DNA of 5,518 bases from Odoribacteraceae bacterium. Lineage in GTDB: Bacteria; Bacteroidota; Bacteroidia; Bacteroidales; Marinifilaceae. The position numbers were made by a program, and so were the translations under genes. Shown here one piece after another: positions 1 through 5,518 of this stretch. The notes beneath the pieces are model-generated. The model made no database searches, was not told the DNA's origin, and saw only the letters and a list, made by a program, of their open reading frames with translations. The DNA lies in assembly GCA_031267995.1 (NCBI GenBank), contig JAIRXZ010000148.1, forward strand, positions 1 through 5,518. Direction: 5' to 3'. Within the stretch, counting starts at the first letter, position 1, and the number at the start of each line of letters is the position of its first letter.

Positions 1-203
1 TAGATCCCGCCGACGCCTTCGCCCTCGTCACCATCAACCCGGCGAAGAACCTCTCTCTCCCCCGCAAGGGGCGAATCGCGGCCGGCGCCGACGCCGACAT
101 CTGCCTCTTTGACGAGCGATTCACCCTTCGCCACCTCTTTGCCGGCGGAAAGCGGCTCATGCAAGAGGGAAAGATCATCAAAAAAGGAAACTTTGAAAAC
201 TGA
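1..203 (+). CDS. iadA: Isoaspartyl dipeptidase (beta-aspartyl-peptidase), C-terminal end only
   Basis: This is the 3' end of a gene that begins outside the window; the reading frame enters at base 3 and stops at TGA 201-203, giving about 66 residues. The piece has the typical C-terminal end of an amidohydrolase-superfamily enzyme: a TINPAKNLSLP stretch, then KGRIAAGADADICLFD, then a closing strand RHLFAGGKRLMQEGK and an IKKGNFE end. From memory, this ending closely resembles E. coli IadA, whose C-terminus carries ARGKLMVKDGK and VKGTFE. IadA is a cytoplasmic binuclear zinc enzyme that hydrolyses dipeptides with an L-isoaspartyl (beta-linked) N-terminal residue. The metal ligands and catalytic residues lie upstream and cannot be checked here. 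Only six bases separate its stop from the next start, so it is the visible head of the operon. Another amidohydrolase, such as a dihydroorotase- or imidazolonepropionase-like enzyme, is possible but fits the last 30 residues less well. Confidence 0.82.
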   Translation, partial: DPADAFALVTINPAKNLSLPRKGRIAAGADADICLFDERFTLRHLFAGGKRLMQEGKIIKKGNFEN

Positions 204-209
204 CAACCC

Positions 210-1499
210 ATGAAAACATTAAACAAATGGTGGCTGATGCCCATCCTCCTGGCGACGCCGCTGGAGGCGCTCGCGCAGACAGACGCGCGTTTCGACAAGT
301 ACACCCTCGGCGAGGGTATCACCGTGTCGGCGCGCGATGGCGGCCAAATCTTCAACCTGCGCGGCTACGTGCAGATCCAGTCCGACTCCCGATTCTACGG
401 CAACACGGACGCTTATCACCGTTTCCGCGTGCGACGCGCCAGGTTGCGCGCCTCAGGTCGGGTAGCCAACGGGCTAATCAACTATCGCCTCACAACGGAC
501 TTCTCGGAGACGCTCGCCGACGAAGCCTCCTCGCTCATCCACGACGCCTTCATCACCTTTCACCCGACGGGCAGCATCGCCATCTCCGTCGGCCAAACGC
601 CAGTCGCCACGGACGTCCGCGAGTTGGGCATCACCTCCAACACTCTCGCCTTTACCGACCGCAGCAAGCTATCCTCCGCCTTCGGAACCATCCGCGAGGT
701 GGGCATATCCATCGAGGGCGACTTCCGACTGGGCGGTGACATGTTCCTTCGCCCGGAAATCTCCCTCACCGACGGCGATGGCGCCATCTCTCCCGGCCAT
801 CGCTACGGCGGCCTCAAGTATGGCGCCCGCGTCAACTTCCTTCCCCTCGGCCGCTTCCGACAAGCGGGAGAGTTCAGCGGCACGGACATCGTCCGCGAGT
901 TCGCTCCAAAGCTCTCCATCGGCGTTGCCGCCAGCTACAACGACGGTGTCAGCGACCGTCGCGGCGGGAGATCCTCCGGGGAGATACTCTACATGGACGC
1001 CAACCAGGACTACTCGCTGCCAGGCTACGGGAAGATCATCGCCGACTTCCTCTTTAAATACCGGGGTCTCTACATCCTCGGCGAGTACGCCAAGACAACC
1101 GCCACGGTCCCCGACGACATCGTCTATCGCGTCCGCGTGGACGGAACCCTCGCCACCACTTTCGACGGAGGCGTCGAGAACTACGTCAAGGGTCGCATGA
1201 TGCTGGGATCGGGCATCAACATCGAGGCCTCCTACCTCTTTCCCGCCCTCTTCTCCGCCGGCGCCCGCTACACTCGCCTCTTCCCGGACGACAACTCGTA
1301 CATGAACAACACCCTCTACTACCATCGCAACACCGTGTACGAGATCACCGCCGCCAAATACATCACCCGCTCGCACGCCGTCAAGATCCAGGCATCCTTC
1401 TCCTGGACAGACGCCGGGGAGGGCAGCCGCGACGTCATGAACAACGTCATGACAGGCAACGAAAGCGCCCTCCAGTGCCTCCTCCAGATATCCTTCTAA
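210..1499 (+). CDS. Outer-membrane porin, OprO/OprP-like (first paralogue)
   Basis: A 429-residue exported beta-barrel protein. Residues 1-23 form a signal peptide: Lys at 2 and 6, a hydrophobic core WWLMPILLA, and a likely cut after ALA before Gln23. The mature part alternates polar and hydrophobic residues as in transmembrane strands, and it ends in LLQISF, the terminal Phe being the usual outer-membrane barrel signal. The overall pattern (an early FNLRGYVQIQSD strand, an RRARLRASGRV strand, an IHDAFITFHP strand and IEGDF) fits the phosphate-selective porin O/P family, which is common in Bacteroidota. It shares landmark segments with the second porin of this operon: GGLKYGARVNFLPLGRF at 200-216, PKLSIGVAASYN around 233-244 and LFKYRGLYILGEYA around 281-294. 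The Arg-rich face near residues 71-84 (RFRVRRARLRASGR) could favour anionic solutes, but family membership does not establish phosphate as the substrate. ATG 210 is chosen because it starts the signal peptide directly. Confidence 0.85.
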   Translation: MKTLNKWWLMPILLATPLEALAQTDARFDKYTLGEGITVSARDGGQIFNLRGYVQIQSDSRFYGNTDAYHRFRVRRARLRASGRVANGLINYRLTTDFSETLADEASSLIHDAFITFHPTGSIAISVGQTPVATDVRELGITSNTLAFTDRSKLSSAFGTIREVGISIEGDFRLGGDMFLRPEISLTDGDGAISPGHRYGGLKYGARVNFLPLGRFRQAGEFSGTDIVREFAPKLSIGVAASYNDGVSDRRGGRSSGEILYMDANQDYSLPGYGKIIADFLFKYRGLYILGEYAKTTATVPDDIVYRVRVDGTLATTFDGGVENYVKGRMMLGSGINIEASYLFPALFSAGARYTRLFPDDNSYMNNTLYYHRNTVYEITAAKYITRSHAVKIQASFSWTDAGEGSRDVMNNVMTGNESALQCLLQISF

Positions 1500-1523
1500 C
1501 GCCACACCGTAACGCCAACCCAC

Positions 1524-3047
1524 ATGTCACGATATCTCACCCTCATCCTCCTCGTCGGCATCCCCTTCGCCACCGTCGCGCAACAGCCGCGCGCCATGAC
1601 GGAGAAGTTTTTCCCCGATCCCGACGTCACCATCCCCACCCCCTCCTTCCAAAACAAGCGAGGGTACGCCTCTCACGGCGACGTCATCGCCTTCCTCGGC
1701 GCTTTGGCGGGGGGACAACCCCACGTCACCCTCTCAGTCATCGGTAAAAGCGCGCGGGGGAAAGAGATCCACGCCATCACGCTCCGTCGCCAGGGCGATC
1801 GCCCCAAAACCCGCGTCCTCTTCATCGCCCGCGTCCACGGCGACGAACCTGCCGGCACGGAAGCCATGATGAACATCGTCCATCGCCTCATCAACAACCC
1901 CGCGGAGGCCGCCTTGCTGGAGAAGATCGACCTCGCCATAATCCCCTTCCTCAACGTCGACGGGGGAACGGAGATGACGCGCGAAACACGCGCCGAACTC
2001 GACCTCAACCGCGACATGACCAAGCTGCAAGCCCCCGAAAACGTCGCCTTGCAAGCCTTCGCCACCGCCTTCAACCCGGACGTTGTCGCGGACTTCCACG
2101 AGTACCGCCCCTTCCGCGTCGACTACTCCCGCCTCGCCACCTTCGGCGCGTGCGCCCACGCCGACGCCATGCTCCTGTACAGCGACAACCCCAACTACCC
2201 CCGCCCCCTCAAGCGCCTGCTCGGCGAAAAATTCCTCCCCGCCATCCGCGACACCCTCGCGTCCGCCGGCATCACCTCCTGCAAGTACTTCACCTCGCGC
2301 AAAGAGGCAGGCGAGATCATCCTCAACATCGGGGGCCTCAGCCCGCGCTCATCCTCCACCTCCTTCGCCCTCCGAAACACCATATCTATCCTCCTCGAAA
2401 TACGCGGCATCGGCATCGGCAAAACATCATTCACCCGTCGCGTCCACGCATCCACCCTCGTCGCCCTCGCGCTCCTGGAGAGCGCCGCCAAACACGCCGA
2501 AGCCCTGGGAGAAGCCATCGAAGAGGCCAACAGCACGACCGACGACATCGTCATCACCGTCACCCGCCCCACCCTCCCGCGCCCCGTCCCCTTCATCGAC
2601 ATCGAGAAAAACCAGCTCGTCAACATCACCATGCCCACCCGCGACGCCGCCGACTGCAAACCCGCCATCGTCAGGAAACGACCAGCCGCCTACGCCATCC
2701 TCCCCTCGCGCGCCGACCTCGTCGCGAAGCTCGAACTCCTCGGCATCACCGTCCGACGCCTCGAAGCGCCGCTCACCTGCCGGGGAGAGACGTACCGCGT
2801 CACCGCCTGCCGACGCGACGACGTCAAGTTCGAGGGAATCTACCCGCAACACGTCACCGTCGAAACCATCGAGGGCGACATCGCACTCCCCGCCGGCGCC
2901 TTCATCATCACCACCGCGCAACGCGCCGCCAACCTCGCCGCCGCCCTCCTCGAGCCGGAAGCAGAAAACGGATTCATCGCCTACGACCTCCTCCGCGTCG
3001 CCGAAGGCGAGCAACTACCCGTCGTCAGAATAACCGAAAACATTTAA
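1524..3047 (+). CDS. Secreted M14-family zinc carboxypeptidase with C-terminal accessory domain
   Basis: A 507-residue exported metallopeptidase. Residues 1-19 form a Sec signal (hydrophobic YLTLILLVGIPFA, cut near VA before QQ). The catalytic M14 fold covers about 45-320. HGDEPAG at 105-111 supplies zinc ligands His105 and Glu108. DLNRD at 160-164 supplies the Asn-Arg pair (162-163) that in this family holds the substrate carboxylate. DFHEYRPF at 190-197 supplies the third zinc ligand, His192. LLEIRGIGIGKTSF at 290-303 carries the likely catalytic glutamate, Glu292. All key residues are present, so it should be active and remove C-terminal residues from peptides in the periplasm. Residues from about 345 to 507 form an extra domain (RPAAYAILPS, LLGITVRRLEAP, VTVE, PAGAFIITTAQ) of a kind I recall from larger Bacteroidota M14 proteins; its role is unknown to me. 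It lies between the two porins. Substrate preference cannot be read from the sequence. Confidence 0.93.
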   Translation: MSRYLTLILLVGIPFATVAQQPRAMTEKFFPDPDVTIPTPSFQNKRGYASHGDVIAFLGALAGGQPHVTLSVIGKSARGKEIHAITLRRQGDRPKTRVLFIARVHGDEPAGTEAMMNIVHRLINNPAEAALLEKIDLAIIPFLNVDGGTEMTRETRAELDLNRDMTKLQAPENVALQAFATAFNPDVVADFHEYRPFRVDYSRLATFGACAHADAMLLYSDNPNYPRPLKRLLGEKFLPAIRDTLASAGITSCKYFTSRKEAGEIILNIGGLSPRSSSTSFALRNTISILLEIRGIGIGKTSFTRRVHASTLVALALLESAAKHAEALGEAIEEANSTTDDIVITVTRPTLPRPVPFIDIEKNQLVNITMPTRDAADCKPAIVRKRPAAYAILPSRADLVAKLELLGITVRRLEAPLTCRGETYRVTACRRDDVKFEGIYPQHVTVETIEGDIALPAGAFIITTAQRAANLAAALLEPEAENGFIAYDLLRVAEGEQLPVVRITENI

Positions 3048-3059
3048 TATCACAACGCC

Positions 3060-4280
3060 ATGAGAAAGAAAATTACCATCATCACCTTCTCCATCGCCAT
3101 CGCTCTCGCCTCGGTCACCGCCGCGCGGGCACAGCAAATCGAAGCCAAGTTTCGTCCCGGCAATGGCCTGGACATACTCCTCGACAACGGCGACTACTCC
3201 TTCAACATCGGGGGATTGATACAATCCAACTTCCTCCGCGACGACCCCGCCGCCGCTAAAGTCGAGAACAAGTTCGGTGTCAAGCGCGGATACCTCACCT
3301 TGTCCGGCGCGGCGCGGGCAGAACGGGTGCACTTCCTCCTCCGCGCCGACCTCGCCGCGTCATCGCCCCTCCTCGACGCCTGGTTGGCCTGGCAACCCTG
3401 GAAGACGATCACCATCTCCGCCGGTCAAAAGCAAACTTTTACTAATGGACGCGAGATGACCCTCCCAGAAAGTGGGCTATCTACCCCCGATCGCTCGCCC
3501 CTCTCCCTCTCCTTCGCCGGCACCGGGCGCGAGTTCGGCCTCTTCATCGAGGGCGACTTCGAGTTGGGCAACATCCCCCTCTTGCCCGCCATCGCCATCA
3601 CCTCTGGCGACGGGCAGAACGCCTTTGGCGCCACCTCCATCGACGTTGACCTCGGCGGGCTGAAATACGGCGCGCGGGTAGACGTACTCCCCCTCGGTCG
3701 CTTCGCCCCCGTCAACGACCGCGCCGTCGCTGACCTCGCCGGCGAGCGATCGCCCAAACTGAAAATCGGCCTCGCCGCCAGCTACAACCAGGGAGCCAGC
3801 CACCCCGCCGGCCACGGTCACGGCGCCTTCGCGCTCTACGACGAGACGGGCGCCGCTCGCTACCCTGACTACCGCTTGTTGCACGCCGACCTCCTCTTCA
3901 AGTACCGCGGCCTGTCGCTCCTCGGCGAATACGCCAACGCCTCGGCCACCTCCCTCCACCACCTCTACACGGCGGCGGGAGGAACAGCCCGCTTGCTCCC
4001 CGGACAAATCAGTCACTACCTGCGCCTCGGCGACGCTTGCAACGTCCAGGCCGGCTACGCGGCAAAATGCGGGTGGGGAATCGACATTCGCTACGCCCGC
4101 GTCACCCCCGAGTTCGAGAAAGAGGTCGCCTCGCTCCTCCGCCGCGTGGAACTCGCCGAAGCGTGCGTCACCAAGTACTTCAACGGCGGGGTGAAGGTGC
4201 AAGGGAGCTTCGCCCGCCGCGAAACGGACAAGCAGGACGCCGACACCCGCGTCGAAGTGATGCTCCAAATCGCCTTTTAG
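3060..4280 (+). CDS. Outer-membrane porin, OprO/OprP-like (second paralogue)
   Basis: A 406-residue exported beta-barrel protein. The signal peptide is MRKK followed by a hydrophobic core and AARA at 21-24, with cleavage before Gln25. The barrel closes with VEVMLQIAF, again ending in Phe. Its landmarks match the first porin at nearly the same residue numbers: GGLKYGARVDVLPLGRF at 199-215, PKLKIGLAASYN at 232-243 and LFKYRGLSLLGEYA at 279-292. The two are therefore diverged duplicates, although the exact age of the duplication cannot be judged. Loops differ: where the first porin has an Arg/Ser-rich loop (SDRRGGRSSG), this one has SHPAGHGHG with His248, His252 and His254. It also has three cysteines (327, 337, 369) late in the barrel, whereas the first porin has one. 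It starts 12 bases after the peptidase and abuts the lipoprotein gene, so it is probably co-expressed with both. Its solute is unknown. Confidence 0.84.
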   Translation: MRKKITIITFSIAIALASVTAARAQQIEAKFRPGNGLDILLDNGDYSFNIGGLIQSNFLRDDPAAAKVENKFGVKRGYLTLSGAARAERVHFLLRADLAASSPLLDAWLAWQPWKTITISAGQKQTFTNGREMTLPESGLSTPDRSPLSLSFAGTGREFGLFIEGDFELGNIPLLPAIAITSGDGQNAFGATSIDVDLGGLKYGARVDVLPLGRFAPVNDRAVADLAGERSPKLKIGLAASYNQGASHPAGHGHGAFALYDETGAARYPDYRLLHADLLFKYRGLSLLGEYANASATSLHHLYTAAGGTARLLPGQISHYLRLGDACNVQAGYAAKCGWGIDIRYARVTPEFEKEVASLLRRVELAEACVTKYFNGGVKVQGSFARRETDKQDADTRVEVMLQIAF

Positions 4281-5300
4281 ATGACGCGCCCGATCCTTCT
4301 CGCCCTCTCGCTCCTCCTCCTCGCCGTTGCCGGCTGCGAGGGGGAGAAGGGGGCGACCAACCCTCCCGCCCTCGCCGCCGGGCGGGGGACAATCCCCGTC
4401 GAGGCGCTCGAAAACCGTCCCGTCACGCTCCACTACTTCATCCCCCCCGGCGACCCCGCGGGGATGCCCCTCCTCTTTGTCTTCCCTGGCATCGACCGCG
4501 CCGCCGCCGCCTACCTCGACGACTGGATAACGGTCGCCACCGCCGAACGATGGATGGTTTTCGCCTTCGAATTCCCCGCCTCCACCTACACCAGCGACGA
4601 GTACATCACCGGCAACGTGGTGAACGCCAACGGGGAGCCGCGACCTCGCGAGCAATGGACGTTTTCCGTCATCGAACCCGCCTTCCAGCGTCTCCGCGCG
4701 CTGACGGGCGCCGTCGCCACGCGGTTTAACCTGTTCGGACACTCCGCCGGGGCGCAATTTGTCCACCGTTACCTGCTGTTTAACCCGACGGCGCCCGTGG
4801 AACGCGCCGTCTCCGCCAACGCCGGGTGGTACACGCTGCCCGACACGTCCGTCCTATTCCCCCACGGGTTGAAGGGGGTGCCCGTCAGCGCCGACGATCT
4901 CCACCGGGCGTTCCAACAGCGGCTCACCATCCACCTCGGGACGGGGGACACGCGACAGGATGCCGCCCTCAACACCTCTCCCGGCGCCATGGCTCAGGGG
5001 GCGCACCGGTATGCTCGCGGGCTTTACTTCTTTGATCGCGGTCGGGCGATCTCTGGTCGGGATGGCGTCCCGTTTCTCTGGAAGAAGGTGGAATCTATCG
5101 GCGTCGGGCACGATCACGCGCGCATGGCCGCCGACGCTGCCGCCATCTTCCTCGCTCCACCGGACGGGGCCGCCGACGCTGCGGCCATCTTCCTCGCTCC
5201 ACCGGACGGGGCCGCCGACACTGCGGCCATCTTTCTCGCTCCACCGGACGGGGCCGCCGACACTGCGGCCATCTTTCTCGCTCCACCGGACGGGGAGTAG
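4281..5300 (+). CDS. Lipoprotein alpha/beta-hydrolase (esterase/depolymerase-like) with duplicated C-terminus
   Basis: A 339-residue serine hydrolase. Residues 1-18 form a lipoprotein signal ending in a lipobox VAGC, so Cys19 should be lipidated and the protein membrane-anchored; the acidic start CEGE might favour surface display, which is inference. The hydrolase fold begins at about 40: PLLFVFPGIDRAAAAY is the strand/oxyanion region, FGHSAGAQF at 152-160 is the nucleophile elbow with Ser155, GTGDTRQD at 220-227 holds the likely acid Asp223, and GVGHDHARMA at 275-284 holds the likely His277. The layout resembles the polyhydroxybutyrate-depolymerase/feruloyl-esterase-like group of secreted hydrolases; the true substrate is unknown. 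After the catalytic His, the last helix segment AADAAAIFLAPPDG (283-296) is repeated three more times (297-338) before a final Glu. The enzyme would be complete at about residue 296, so about 42 residues are a repeat-driven extension. The ATG directly follows the preceding TAG. Confidence 0.85.
   Translation: MTRPILLALSLLLLAVAGCEGEKGATNPPALAAGRGTIPVEALENRPVTLHYFIPPGDPAGMPLLFVFPGIDRAAAAYLDDWITVATAERWMVFAFEFPASTYTSDEYITGNVVNANGEPRPREQWTFSVIEPAFQRLRALTGAVATRFNLFGHSAGAQFVHRYLLFNPTAPVERAVSANAGWYTLPDTSVLFPHGLKGVPVSADDLHRAFQQRLTIHLGTGDTRQDAALNTSPGAMAQGAHRYARGLYFFDRGRAISGRDGVPFLWKKVESIGVGHDHARMAADAAAIFLAPPDGAADAAAIFLAPPDGAADTAAIFLAPPDGAADTAAIFLAPPDGE
5127..5294 (+). repeat. Tandem repeat, four in-frame copies of a 42-bp unit
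   Basis: The units are 5127-5168, 5169-5210, 5211-5252 and 5253-5294, each encoding 14 residues of the form AADxAAIFLAPPDG. Unit 1 differs from unit 2 by one silent change (GCC to GCG). Unit 2 differs from unit 3 by two bases (GCT to ACT, giving Ala to Thr, and a silent TTC to TTT). Units 3 and 4 are identical. This gradient suggests stepwise duplication running towards the 3' end, with the last copy the newest. Because 42 is divisible by three, copy-number changes keep the frame and would only lengthen or shorten the enzyme's tail. Confidence 0.98.
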
Positions 5301-5310
5301 CGCTTTTCCC

Positions 5311-5478
5311 CCCCACGCGAGGGTTTTATTCATGGTCTGATTCACTTTCTTCACGTCCCGCCGGGCTTTATTCATGCCCCGACGGGATTTTTTCGTGTTT
5401 AGACGAGATTTCTTTGTGTTTAGACGTGATTTCTTTGGAACTATCGTGAAAAGACACGCGTTTATCGTGAAAAAGCAC
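5311..5478. repeat. Degenerate 21-bp-period tandem array (about eight units), intergenic
   Basis: Units can be laid out at 5311, 5332, 5353, 5374, 5395, 5416, 5437 and 5458, each 21 bases. The two at 5395-5415 and 5416-5436 differ at one base (GTGTTTAGACG followed by A or T, then GATTTCTTT, the unit being 21 bases). The unit at 5374 shares the GACGGGATTT core, and the one at 5353 shares CCGGGCTTTATTC. The unit at 5311 resembles these only in its 3' half (GGGTTTTATTC). The unit at 5332 keeps mainly the TTTCTTC end. The last two units share TATCGTGAAAA exactly 21 bases apart but are otherwise a different subtype. The stretch is visibly richer in A and T than the genes. It is the only long stretch in the window without a convincing gene. 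No clear intrinsic terminator is visible in it. Confidence 0.85.
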
Positions 5479-5480
5479 GA

Positions 5481-5518
5481 ACCGTTACGGTGGCTGAGCC
5501 TGTCGAAGCCCTCGCGGC
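5481..5518. repeat. Possible copy of a dispersed intergenic repeat (TGAGCCTGTCGAA type), cut by the window end
   Basis: The core TGAGCCTGTCGAA lies at 5495-5507, inside GGCT...AGCC arms (5492-5495 and 5507-5510) that make an imperfect hairpin. It is preceded by ACCGTTACGGT (5481-5491), a palindrome with one central base. From memory, sequences with a TGAGCYTGTCGAA core recur in intergenic DNA of many unrelated bacteria. Whether this genome has many copies cannot be seen from one window. Confidence 0.4.

Larger units (their letters stand above)
1..5300 (+). other. Probable five-gene operon
   Basis: All five genes lie on the same strand with intergenic gaps of 6, 24, 12 and 0 bases; the last junction is TAG directly followed by ATG. 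None of the gaps leaves room for a promoter or terminator, so the genes are most likely co-transcribed from a promoter upstream of base 1. No start has a Shine-Dalgarno box; instead an A/C-rich leader precedes three of them (CAACCC at 204-209 and 1516-1521, CAACGCC at 3053-3059). The order is dipeptidase, porin, carboxypeptidase, porin, lipoprotein hydrolase, which combines a presumably cytoplasmic peptidase with four exported proteins. Confidence 0.75.

Noticed and set aside
185..200. AAACTTTG before the first porin as a possible internal promoter
   Set aside because: It differs from TAnnTTTG at the first base, lies inside the preceding gene's last codons, and would leave almost no leader before the start.
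669..1523. Antisense open frame of 284 codons opposite the first porin
   Set aside because: It lies wholly opposite a convincing barrel protein, has Val/Gly/Asp-rich composition and shows no recognisable motif.
2083..3259. Off-frame + strand open frames rich in Ser/Pro/Thr or Arg/His/Pro over the peptidase gene
   Set aside because: They are compositional shadows of the M14 gene, whose own frame has a signal peptide and all catalytic motifs.
3477..4766. Long antisense open frame (429 codons) across the second porin and the hydrolase
   Set aside because: It spans two well-supported sense genes and a gene boundary, its product is a low-complexity Gly/Glu/Val/Ala mixture, and it arises from the C-ending codon bias of the sense strand.
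4854..5375. Antisense open frame reading repeated RWSEKDGRSVGG-like units
   Set aside because: The repeats are only the reverse reading of the 42-bp units; any frame stays open through a repeat whose length is a multiple of three.
5301..5395. Possible intrinsic terminators (CCC...GGG followed by TTTT at 5311-5327; CCCG...CGGG followed by TTTTTT at 5377-5393)
   Set aside because: The stems are only three or four base pairs, one with a single-base loop, and both fall in phase with the 21-bp array, so the T-runs are explained by the repeat.
5409..5437. TTTCTTTG twice, resembling the Bacteroidota -7 promoter element TAnnTTTG
   Set aside because: Each lacks the conserved A, no TTTG partner sits at the usual spacing, and the matches are simply part of the tandem repeat.
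5127..5478. Common origin of the 42-bp coding repeat and the 21-bp intergenic array, since one period is twice the other
   Set aside because: The sequences share only short GC-rich matches such as GACGGG, and the two arrays are not in register (the shared hexamers are not a multiple of 21 bases apart).

Overview
The window looks like chromosomal DNA from a GC-rich member of the Bacteroidota, probably Bacteroidales. I infer this from the protein families and from translation-start regions with no purine-rich Shine-Dalgarno box. The secreted proteins also have short Sec signals cleaved just before Gln-rich starts (ALAQ, AQQ), and there is a lipoprotein of the usual Bacteroidota type. Coding DNA is strongly C/G-ending at third positions, which produces many long but meaningless antisense and off-frame ORFs. 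No mobile element, RNA gene or CRISPR array is visible.

Layout: five genes on the + strand sit head to tail with gaps of 6, 24, 12 and 0 bases, almost certainly one transcription unit that starts upstream of the window. They are (1) the 3' end of an isoaspartyl dipeptidase (iadA-like); (2) an outer-membrane porin of the OprO/OprP-like type; (3) a secreted M14-family zinc carboxypeptidase with an extra C-terminal domain; (4) a second porin paralogous to the first; and (5) a lipoprotein alpha/beta-hydrolase (esterase/depolymerase-like) whose C-terminal segment has been copied into four tandem 42-bp units.

Downstream, bases 5301-5518 hold no convincing gene. This stretch is less GC-rich and contains a degenerate 21-bp-period tandem array of about eight units. 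A short sequence follows that resembles a widely dispersed TGAGCCTGTCGAA-type intergenic repeat and runs off the window.

Working hypothesis (inference): the operon is a peptide- or amide-scavenging module. The lipoprotein esterase and M14 peptidase would act in the envelope, the two porins would admit small anionic products or peptides, and the cytoplasmic IadA-like enzyme would hydrolyse isoaspartyl dipeptides. A set of this kind could handle beta-linked aspartyl material such as damaged proteins or cyanophycin-derived dipeptides, but nothing in the window identifies the substrate. The most unusual sequence features are the enzyme's C-terminal repeat expansion and the helically phased 21-bp array.
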